A stretch of DNA of 64,000 nucleotides from Anaerolineales bacterium UBA3499 (lineage in GTDB: Bacteria > Chloroflexota > Anaerolineae > Anaerolineales > UBA11657). Below, in pieces: positions 57,182 through 64,000 of the stretch (position 1 is its first letter; each line of letters opens with the position of its first letter). The notes beneath the pieces are model-generated. The model saw only the letters and a program-made list of their open reading frames with translations, searched no databases and was not told where the DNA came from. The position numbers and the translations under genes are program-made. The stretch lies in assembly GCA_002377585.1 (NCBI GenBank), contig DFQC01000005.1, positions 1 to 64,000 of the forward strand, in the 5' to 3' direction.

Positions 57182-57814
57182 ATGACAACAGCCAACGTAG
57201 CTACCCCAGCAGCCCCGCTTACACGTAGAGAGTTCCTATACTATGTCTGGGGAGCATCAATTGCTCTGTTCATGGCAGAAATGGGTGGTGCGTTGATTTG
57301 GTTTGCGTTGCCTCGATTTAAGGAAGGAGAGTTTGGAGGAGTAATTACTTTACCTATCTCCGACCTACCAACACCTGACTCAGGTCCTAAAGATTTGCCC
57401 GATGTACGTATCTGGCTTGTGAACCTAGGTGAGGGACGCATTGAAGACAACCGGCAACCCGGAGAATACACAGTCAATGGTGGAGTGCGAGCCCTATACA
57501 AAATATGCGTACACTTAGGTTGTCTATATAAATGGGTACCTACCAACGACCGTTTTGAGTGTCCATGTCATGGTTCAAAGTATTTAGCAAGCGGGTCCCG
57601 TATAGACGGACCAGCAACGCGCAATTTAGACTCCTTTCCAATTGAATTCGTAGATGATGATGGCAATGTACTTGCACAGAGTAGTACAACAGGAACTGGA
57701 AAATCGGAAGAAGGTGGTGCACTGGCAATACCTTCAGGAGCTGTCGCGATACGAATAGATACAGGTCAGCGAGTTGAAGGCGCACCAAACACTCAACCAG
57801 GTGGTGGGATATAG
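57182..57814 (+). CDS. Rieske iron-sulfur protein of a cytochrome bc/b6f-like complex
   Basis: 210 residues. An N-terminal RRE motif and one membrane helix (about 18-43) anchor it. Cluster ligands: C109 and H111 (CVHLGC) and C127 and H130 (CPCHGS); C114 and C129 can form the supporting disulfide. It moves electrons from quinol to cytochrome c. It is the first gene of a three-gene operon with cytochrome b (41 bases) and dihaem cytochrome c (three bases further). Ribosome site AAGAGGAG upstream. Confidence 0.95.
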   Translation: MTTANVATPAAPLTRREFLYYVWGASIALFMAEMGGALIWFALPRFKEGEFGGVITLPISDLPTPDSGPKDLPDVRIWLVNLGEGRIEDNRQPGEYTVNGGVRALYKICVHLGCLYKWVPTNDRFECPCHGSKYLASGSRIDGPATRNLDSFPIEFVDDDGNVLAQSSTTGTGKSEEGGALAIPSGAVAIRIDTGQRVEGAPNTQPGGGI

Positions 57815-57855
57815 TGTCGCCACATTTTTGTAAATAGTCACAGGAGAACTAATTT

Positions 57856-59421
57856 ATGTCTCTCTTCCGCATACATGCACCAATCCTTGATGACATCAGA
57901 TCAGATGGATTGATGCCTACTCTTATAGCAAAAACAGACGAAGTTGTAACTCGTCTAACTGCTGGGTTAAATGTAGAAGAAATACGATCTGTTCTGAGAG
58001 GTGATCCACCCAAACGACCCAACCCGCGTGTTAAACCACATGCTGATGGGTTTTGGATGCATATGCGTCCAACATATTTTCACGAAAAAGTAATGACACT
58101 ATACCCAACCTTCAGGTTGGGATGGCTATCTGTATACTTTCTCGTATTTGAGACGATCACTGGTCTCGTACTAATGCTATGGTATACGCCATCGCCACTA
58201 AGAGCTTTCGAGGACATGCAGAATATAATGAGCAATGTACCTCTTGGCTTGATGATGAGAGATCTGCACCGTTTAGGTGCCGAATTCATGGTCATGGTAG
58301 TGCTACTACATATGTTAAGAACTTTCATCACAGGTAGCTACAAAAAACCACGACAATTTACTTGGTTCACTGGTGGTGTACTACTACTACTAACTTTGTT
58401 CCTTAGTTTTTCTGGATATCTACTGCCATGGGACCAACTTTCCCTATGGGCAGTAACAATTGGTGCTTCCATGGCTGAGGCCACCCCAGTAATTGGTCGT
58501 GAAGTTAATTTGCTGGTCCGTGGAGGTCCAGATTTTGGAGCAAATGGTTTACTACGATTCTACCTACTACATGTCTTCGCTCTTCCATTAATAGCTTTCA
58601 TATTTCTAGGTGTTCATTATTACAAAGTAATTATTCACGGACATTCCCTACCTCCTAAAGAAGAGGAGATAGGTGAAGATACGGCTCGCAAAGTACCAAT
58701 GGAAAAGCGCAGTTACTTCCTACCTGATGTACTTACTAAAGAAGTATATTGGATAGTTATTTGGACTGCGCTACTTATATTGATGGTTACTGTCGGAAAT
58801 TGGCATGCACCATTAGAGCCCCATGCAGATTCCCAAGTAACTCCGCTACACACGACTGCGCCTTGGTATTTTCTATGGTTACAAGGTATGTTGAAGCTAG
58901 GTGACAAGGTATTTTGGGGTGTTATCGCCCCAGGCATCCTCGTAAATTTTGTGTTTGTAATGCCATATTTAGAGGTGGGTCCAAGTCGCCGATACATACA
59001 TAGACGAGTAGGTCTATCAGTTTGTGCGATCAGTGTCATTGCTTTTTCAATACTCACATATATGGGTACTCCATACCATGCAGTTTCATCATCCCCAGAT
59101 CAAGAAATAGTAGCAGCACTTGTACCACAAACCCATCCTGGGCCTGTTCGTACTGCCTCATTTGATGAACTACTACCAGGGGAGTACTCGTCAGACAAAT
59201 GGAATTCAGCACCTACAGAGAACCTGCGTGAAATAATGGAAACTTTTGACTATGAAATAAACAAGTATGGTAGTGAACTTCCTGGCGCAGTAGGGATAAT
59301 GAATATAGTAGACTGGCAAGTTGGACTGAAAAAAGTTACCCTAAGCGTAGTTTGGAACAATGGAGAAGAAACTTTCACTCAAAATGTGTATGTACATGAA
59401 GATTCAAAACATGGACACTAA
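57856..59421 (+). CDS. Cytochrome b (b6-like plus subunit IV in one chain) with a C-terminal extension
   Basis: 521 residues. Haem ligands are H138 and H152 (DLHRLGA, LHMLRT) and H239 and H254 (LLHVFALP, GVHYYKV); the 15-residue step between the last pair is b6-like. The C-terminal part corresponds to subunit IV, with Qo-loop APWYFLWLQG in place of the common PEWY. The last membrane helix ends near residue 403, and about 115 extra residues follow. Oxidises quinol at Qo and sends one electron to the Rieske protein and one down the b haems. Ribosome site AGGAGA upstream. Confidence 0.93.
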   Translation: MSLFRIHAPILDDIRSDGLMPTLIAKTDEVVTRLTAGLNVEEIRSVLRGDPPKRPNPRVKPHADGFWMHMRPTYFHEKVMTLYPTFRLGWLSVYFLVFETITGLVLMLWYTPSPLRAFEDMQNIMSNVPLGLMMRDLHRLGAEFMVMVVLLHMLRTFITGSYKKPRQFTWFTGGVLLLLTLFLSFSGYLLPWDQLSLWAVTIGASMAEATPVIGREVNLLVRGGPDFGANGLLRFYLLHVFALPLIAFIFLGVHYYKVIIHGHSLPPKEEEIGEDTARKVPMEKRSYFLPDVLTKEVYWIVIWTALLILMVTVGNWHAPLEPHADSQVTPLHTTAPWYFLWLQGMLKLGDKVFWGVIAPGILVNFVFVMPYLEVGPSRRYIHRRVGLSVCAISVIAFSILTYMGTPYHAVSSSPDQEIVAALVPQTHPGPVRTASFDELLPGEYSSDKWNSAPTENLREIMETFDYEINKYGSELPGAVGIMNIVDWQVGLKKVTLSVVWNNGEETFTQNVYVHEDSKHGH

Positions 59422-59424
59422 AAT

Positions 59425-60288
59425 ATGACTTGGCGAACTGTTGTCGGTACCCTAGCTACATTTGTCACAACTGTCGTTATAGCCTTCTGGTTAATTAACG
59501 AACCGGCTCGCATGAAAGAAGCAGAAGAGGGGTTTGCAGGCAGATCCATGGAAGCTGGAGCAGCGATATACGAAAACAATTGTACACGCTGCCATGGTCC
59601 AGCAGGTGGAGGATTAGTAGGACTGGCTCCAGCAATCAACAACCCTGCACTTTTTGATGGAACTAGACTTGCTGAAGTCGGTTGGGCAGGAAGCTTGCAT
59701 GACTTTGTGTACTCCACAATATCCGGAGGACGGCCATTGGCTTCTTCAGGCACAACATGGCCACAACGAATGCCAACTTGGAGCACAGAATATGGCGGAC
59801 CGCTTCGACACGACCAAGTGCGAGATGTCACAGCATTCGTGTTAAACTGGGGAAGAGCATACGAGGAAGGTATTACCGCACTGCAAAATCCTGAAACAGC
59901 AACAACTTCAATGGAACCCATTGATGCAGTTGGTATAGATATAAACACACCCGAATTGCCGCCTGGCAATCCTGACGACGGTGAAGCTCTTACTGTCTCA
60001 CTGGGTTGCACTGCGTGCCACATTCAAACCGAAGTCGGACCAGCTTGGCTGGCAGAAAATCACCCTGACGGCACGGGAATTGGCACAAGAGCAGGCGAAC
60101 GCATTGTTGCTGCAGACTATACTGGTGCTGCTACCACAGCCGAACAATACTTACGAGAGTCAATAGTACGCACTAATGAATATGTAGTCGAAGGATACGA
60201 ACCCGGCATAATGGTCGCCACATATGGAGAAACTCTAACTGCACAAAACCTGTCAGATATAATTTCATATCTAATCACACTGAAATAA
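59425..60288 (+). CDS. Membrane-anchored dihaem cytochrome c of the bc complex
   Basis: 287 residues. N-terminal membrane anchor (about 5-24), then two class I-like haem domains with CTRCH (53-57) and CTACH (195-199). Probable sixth ligands are M116 (RMPTW) and M263 (GIMVATYG). It takes electrons from the Rieske protein. It starts three bases after the cytochrome b stop, so it is coupled. Attachment of its haems needs the maturation genes that follow at 60474. Confidence 0.9.
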   Translation: MTWRTVVGTLATFVTTVVIAFWLINEPARMKEAEEGFAGRSMEAGAAIYENNCTRCHGPAGGGLVGLAPAINNPALFDGTRLAEVGWAGSLHDFVYSTISGGRPLASSGTTWPQRMPTWSTEYGGPLRHDQVRDVTAFVLNWGRAYEEGITALQNPETATTSMEPIDAVGIDINTPELPPGNPDDGEALTVSLGCTACHIQTEVGPAWLAENHPDGTGIGTRAGERIVAADYTGAATTAEQYLRESIVRTNEYVVEGYEPGIMVATYGETLTAQNLSDIISYLITLK

Positions 60289-60332
60289 ACAGTCTTTCAT
60301 CAGGATCATAACTCCATTGAAAAATGCAATAT

Positions 60333-60372
60333 AAAAACCGGCACAATTCTAATCAGTCTGTGCCGGTTTTTT
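60333..60372 (+). terminator. Rho-independent terminator of the bc-complex operon
   Basis: AAAAACCGGCACA (60333-60345) pairs with TGTGCCGGTTTTT (60359-60371), 13 base pairs with a 13-base loop and six T residues at the end. It lies 45 bases after the cytochrome c stop and separates this operon from the ccm genes. Confidence 0.92.
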
Positions 60373-60473
60373 ATTACATGTTACTAACAATTTTAAGTTA
60401 AAGTTACATCCATACAACATAAAGTGTAAAGAAATCTTGTGTTCTTCAGGTACAATTAAACAAATTACATATT

Positions 60474-60989
60474 ATGACTTCATATAAAGAGCCAACAACA
60501 CAATCAAATCGTCAGCGTAACAAATTTCTGTTAGGCGGTTTTCTAATAATAAGCGCAATCATATATCTTATTGCCAGCACTACTCAAAGTACCAGTAAGT
60601 ATTATTACACAGTTGATGAGTTAGTCGTCGAACAAGCAGCTGCTATAGGAGAGAACGTCCGTATATCAGGAGCAGTAATTGGGGATTCTATTAGCTATGA
60701 TGCAGACAACTTAACTCTGCAGTTTACAGTAGCACATGTTCCTGGTGACTCGGATGAGATTGTAGCTAAAGGTGGTCTTGCTAGAGTACTTCATGAGGCT
60801 ATTGCAAACCCCAACAAAGCACGTCTTAGAATATCCTACCAGGGTCCAATGCCTGATTTACTAAGAGACGAAGCCCAAGCAATTATGGATGGGCATTTGA
60901 ATAAAGATAATGTTTTCGTAGCTGACACACTACTACTAAAATGTCCAACAAAATACGAAGACGAATTACCAAATCAAACCAACAACTAA
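60474..60989 (+). CDS. ccmE: Cytochrome c maturation haem chaperone CcmE, CxxxY type
   Basis: 171 residues. One N-terminal membrane helix (about 17-37) and an OB-fold periplasmic domain. The haem-binding site is LLKCPTKYED: C157 and Y161, CxxxY instead of the usual HxxxY. The Cys version is known from some Desulfovibrio and archaeal CcmE proteins, where haem attaches through the thiol. It hands haem to CcmF and the synthetase. It is the first of the ccm genes here; CcmA, B, C and D are not in the window. Confidence 0.9.
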   Translation: MTSYKEPTTQSNRQRNKFLLGGFLIISAIIYLIASTTQSTSKYYYTVDELVVEQAAAIGENVRISGAVIGDSISYDADNLTLQFTVAHVPGDSDEIVAKGGLARVLHEAIANPNKARLRISYQGPMPDLLRDEAQAIMDGHLNKDNVFVADTLLLKCPTKYEDELPNQTNN

Positions 60990-61035
60990 CAGGCACTCGC
61001 AATTGTTAGATCACCGTATATGAGCTATTTCTCTA

Positions 61036-63084
61036 ATGATTGTTAACCTTGGTTATACAGCTTTACTACTAGCATTATTATGCTCATTTTATGCCATAGT
61101 ATCAGCAAGAGTATATATCAACAATAATAAATTACAGTGGGTTGACTCAGCACGTAATGCAGTATTATCTGTATGGTTTCTTCTTACATTAGCTTGTCTT
61201 ATCCTTGTCTACCTTCTAACTAACGAACATTTTGAAATCGAGTATGTAGCTAGCGTATCTAGCCGAGCAATGCCTTGGTACCTAAAAGCAACTGCGCTAT
61301 GGGGAGGACAAGCTGGAAGCCTACTATTCTGGTCCTGGTTAATGTCTTCCTACACTGGAATAATGATGTTGCGGGACTGGAGCAACGAACGTGACTTGCA
61401 GCCATATGTAATCACTGCAAGCATGCTCACTCTTGCATTTTTCGTTAGCTTGAATGTGTTTGTGGAAAATCCATTCAATGTTCTCTGGATTGATTCCTTT
61501 GGCAATATTACCTCATCTATGACGAGACCAGATGCAAACCTTATGTTTACTCCAAATGACGGAGCAGGGCTCAATCCTCTATTACGCCATCCTGGGATGA
61601 TTATTCATCCTCCAATGTTATATCTCGGTTTCGTCGGCTTTGTAATACCTTATAGTTTTGCTATCGGAGCTCTTGCAGTCGGCCGCACGGACGGGGTCTG
61701 GATACGAGCCACACGTCGATGGACTCTTATTGCCTGGCTATTTCTATCGCTAGGACTCTTATTAGGTGGTCGTTGGGCTTATGATGTGCTGGGATGGGGT
61801 GGCTACTGGGGATGGGACCCCGTAGAGATAGCTGCTTTTATGCCGTGGCTCACTGGAACAGCCTTTCTACACTCAGTAATTATTCAAGAAAAACATGGTA
61901 TGTTCAAAAGATGGAATATGATTTTAATAATATTGACTTATGCATTGGTGATATTTGGAACATTTCTTACTAGATCAGGAGTGCTATCCTCTGTCCATGC
62001 CTTTGCCCAAAGCTCAATAGGTCCTCTGTTTTTTATTTTTATAACAGTAACTTTTACTATTTCATTGTTGTTGCTTTTTCGTGGCTGGGAATCTCTAGCA
62101 TCTAGAAAAACCCTTACAAGCTGGTTATCACGTGAAGGTATGTTTTTGCTAAACAATCTGCTATTTATGGGAATATTGGTAGCGTGCTTTTGGGGAGTTA
62201 TATATCCACTCATCTCAGAGATTATCACTGGACAGAAAGTGACCGTAGGACCACCATTTTACGAGCGTACTACTGGACCACAATTCGCTGCATTACTGTT
62301 GTTAATGGGCATAGTACCCTTAGTAGCCTGGAGAATCACTACGGTCAACCGAATTGGCCATCTAATATGGAAGCCAACGATAATATCTTTGTTGGTACCA
62401 ATAATGTCTATAATTTCGGGTATATTTAATTTTGCAGCCTTACTTAGCCTTTGGCTAGCAAGCCTTGTATTTTGCGTAACAATATATGAATTCTATCGAG
62501 GAGCTATCGCACGAAGTAAATCTAGCGGCAACATCTTTTTCATTTCTTTGTGGCAGCTCATATCAAGAAATCGTCGTCGTTATGGAGGATATATAGTGCA
62601 CTTAGGTATTGTGTTTATGGCAGTTGGAATTATTGGTGTTGAGATGTTCCAGACTGAAACTCAAGGTACCTTAGCTATTGAAGAACGAATGAGTTTAGAG
62701 GACTACTCGTTAGTGTACAAAGATCTAGATGAATACCCGGAAAACGACGGGCGCTTTGTTACTAAAGCAACACTAGATGTATACAAGAACAACAAATTAA
62801 TTGGTGAATTAGAACCAAGACGCGACTATTATAATATAAGTCAACAAAGAATGACTATTCCGGATGTTTACAGCACGCTGGAAGGAGACCTATACGTTTT
62901 GCTCATTGACTGGAAGCCTGTTGGACCGCAACAGGCCACATTTAAGGTCTATCTTAATCCTCTTATCAATTGGATATGGATAGGTGGATTTCTCTTTATA
63001 CTTGGCACGCTGGTAGCTACGTGGCCTGACCAGCGTGATAGACACATAATCACAAACAACAAATCTATCGCACAACCCTTTTGA
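61036..63084 (+). CDS. ccmF: Cytochrome c haem lyase subunit CcmF
   Basis: 682 residues with about 15 membrane segments. The WWD domain is WGGYWGWDPVE (254-264), with conserved histidines near H191 (MIIHPPML), H279 (FLHSVI) and the SSVHAF segment. The C-terminal ~110 residues form an extracytoplasmic domain (SLEDYSLVYKDL) ending in a final helix. It joins haem from CcmE to apocytochrome c. It starts 46 bases after ccmE. Confidence 0.94.
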   Translation: MIVNLGYTALLLALLCSFYAIVSARVYINNNKLQWVDSARNAVLSVWFLLTLACLILVYLLTNEHFEIEYVASVSSRAMPWYLKATALWGGQAGSLLFWSWLMSSYTGIMMLRDWSNERDLQPYVITASMLTLAFFVSLNVFVENPFNVLWIDSFGNITSSMTRPDANLMFTPNDGAGLNPLLRHPGMIIHPPMLYLGFVGFVIPYSFAIGALAVGRTDGVWIRATRRWTLIAWLFLSLGLLLGGRWAYDVLGWGGYWGWDPVEIAAFMPWLTGTAFLHSVIIQEKHGMFKRWNMILIILTYALVIFGTFLTRSGVLSSVHAFAQSSIGPLFFIFITVTFTISLLLLFRGWESLASRKTLTSWLSREGMFLLNNLLFMGILVACFWGVIYPLISEIITGQKVTVGPPFYERTTGPQFAALLLLMGIVPLVAWRITTVNRIGHLIWKPTIISLLVPIMSIISGIFNFAALLSLWLASLVFCVTIYEFYRGAIARSKSSGNIFFISLWQLISRNRRRYGGYIVHLGIVFMAVGIIGVEMFQTETQGTLAIEERMSLEDYSLVYKDLDEYPENDGRFVTKATLDVYKNNKLIGELEPRRDYYNISQQRMTIPDVYSTLEGDLYVLLIDWKPVGPQQATFKVYLNPLINWIWIGGFLFILGTLVATWPDQRDRHIITNNKSIAQPF

Positions 63085-63145
63085 GTGACATATGATTACA
63101 TATCATACTCCAACGTTTGTGTGACAAAAAGATTGGGTTAAACGC

Positions 63146-63637
63146 ATGGAAATAAAGTGGATCACCAAATCAATTTTGTTGGTTATGTTATTAACATGTA
63201 TTCCATTTAATAAAACCCCTAATGTCTTAGCCCAAGACATTAACCCAACCGATGATGAAGTTAATGCAATTAGCAAGCAATTGTACTGCCCAGTCTGTGA
63301 AAGTATTCCCTTAGACGCTTGTGGTACCCAAGCCTGTATTCAGTGGCGAGATACTATAAGGGCAAAGCTGACAGACGGGTGGTCTGAAGAAGAAATTAAA
63401 CAATATTTTTCCGACCAGTATGGTATACGAGTGCTAGCAGAACCACCAGTAGACGGTTTCAATAAACTTCTGTGGTATCTACCACCATCCTTGTTTCTAA
63501 TTGGAGCACTGCTCGTAACACGTTTACTCTCTAATACTAAAAACAAACTACATGTACAGCATGAGACAACATCAAATATAGAAAATGCGAATCATTATGT
63601 AGAGAGAATAGAGCACGACTTCAAAAAATGGCAATGA
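63146..63637 (+). CDS. ccmH: Cytochrome c maturation protein CcmH/CcmL with extra cysteines
   Basis: 163 residues. Signal or anchor at the N-terminus (about 8-30), thioredoxin-like redox motif YCPVC (C48, C51) followed by two more Cys at C59 and C64, a helical segment TDGWSEEEIKQYFSDQYG, and a C-terminal membrane helix (about 110-128). It keeps apocytochrome c cysteines reduced for haem attachment. The usual second half of the motif (CQ-x-x-S) is replaced by CESIPLDAC. It overlaps the next gene by ten bases. Confidence 0.85.
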   Translation: MEIKWITKSILLVMLLTCIPFNKTPNVLAQDINPTDDEVNAISKQLYCPVCESIPLDACGTQACIQWRDTIRAKLTDGWSEEEIKQYFSDQYGIRVLAEPPVDGFNKLLWYLPPSLFLIGALLVTRLLSNTKNKLHVQHETTSNIENANHYVERIEHDFKKWQ

Positions 63638-64000
63638 GCAGAACCAATCCACCAAAACTTGGTCAATCACATATTACAGTTCAACAGCGCAAAAATAGAC
63701 TAGGGCAACTTGCCGTGTGGATATTACTTGCGGCATTGTTGGTTTTTGTTGCGATCAAGTTGTTCCAAACAAGTCTTGGCCCAGTTCGATCAGGAAAACC
63801 ACCTGATTTCACAATAACCACTTTTAATGACCAAACATATACTCTTTCAGACCTCGAAGGAAAAATTATAGTTATCAACTTCTGGGCTTCATGGTGTGAT
63901 CCATGTAAAGCAGAAGCTGCAGACCTGGAGATGCTGTGGCGTGATTATAAAGATAAAGATGTGCTATTGTTAGGAATAGATTATGCAGATACCGAAAAGG
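63628..64000 (+). CDS. Thioredoxin-fold protein, CcmG/ResA-like (3' end outside window)
   Basis: The visible 124 codons show a cytoplasmic basic N-terminus, one membrane anchor (about 26-46) and a TlpA/ResA-like domain with PPDFTITTFND and the redox motif WCDPC (C90, C93). It should reduce apocytochrome c or CcmH in the cytochrome c maturation path. The start ATG 63628 lies inside the end of ccmH, and the frame is open to base 64000. Confidence 0.9.
   Translation, partial: MAMSRTNPPKLGQSHITVQQRKNRLGQLAVWILLAALLVFVAIKLFQTSLGPVRSGKPPDFTITTFNDQTYTLSDLEGKIIVINFWASWCDPCKAEAADLEMLWRDYKDKDVLLLGIDYADTEK

Noticed and set aside
57075..57188. Longer start for the RNase D-like gene
   Set aside because: It would overlap the Rieske gene start and pass through the divergent promoters; homology begins only after Met 57074.

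Overview
This is a roughly 40% GC bacterial window with densely packed genes, mostly on the minus strand. The best taxonomic clue is the secreted protein at 19944-20612: an N-terminal anchor, a Thr/Pro-rich linker and a C-terminal domain of a type I associate with Chloroflexota. A fused b6-like cytochrome b, a CxxxY-type CcmE and a PUCC-family transporter fit. The metabolic content (molybdenum hydroxylase, type III CoA-transferase, pyrimidine catabolism) suggests a heterotrophic, probably aerobic, SAR202-like Chloroflexota. Phylum is fairly likely; the finer placement is a guess. No phage genes, transposases, CRISPR arrays or rRNA genes were seen. There is one tRNA gene, tRNA-Ser(CGA).

Layout. 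1-4.4 kb: M14-type deacylase (cut by the window edge), S9 peptidase, a tandem VOC protein and a small orphan protein with a structured leader and a strong terminator. 4.6-11.8 kb (plus): homocysteine methyltransferase-like protein, FAD oxidoreductase, E2 and E3 of a 2-oxoacid dehydrogenase (no E1 here), an unknown membrane protein and a PUCC-family transporter. 11.8-24.7 kb: MoaA, MutS2, MetF, MsrQ/MsrP, a glycosyltransferase, RsmI, a PPIase lipoprotein, then an NmrA-like/aminotransferase/beta-ureidopropionase group that looks like the end of reductive pyrimidine degradation.

24.9-38.3 kb (minus) is the most interesting part: a tightly packed operon of three molybdenum hydroxylase subunits, a malonamidase-like amidase, homologues of all three oxamate carbamoyltransferase subunits (AllF, AllG, AllH), a double cyclase-family hydrolase, a cytosine-deaminase-like amidohydrolase and a uracil-type NCS2 permease. 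A type III CoA-transferase is divergent from it. My hypothesis is an oxidative uracil (barbiturate) pathway in which ureidomalonate is split phosphorolytically to malonamate and carbamoyl phosphate, the latter usable by the PyrB encoded nearby.

39.7-51.8 kb (minus): pyrD, a pyrF-pyrE fusion, pyrB and pyrC, the glycolate oxidase genes glcF, glcE and glcD, an XdhC-type maturation factor, a ProX-type deacylase and acetyl-CoA synthetase, mostly with very short gaps. 52.0-55.9 kb: MoaD-like protein, GT-C-like membrane protein, CoxG-like protein, SPFH protein and the tRNA. 55.9-64 kb: RNase D, diverging from a Rieske/cytochrome b/dihaem cytochrome c operon, then a cytochrome c maturation operon (CcmE, CcmF, CcmH, thioredoxin-like protein cut by the window end).
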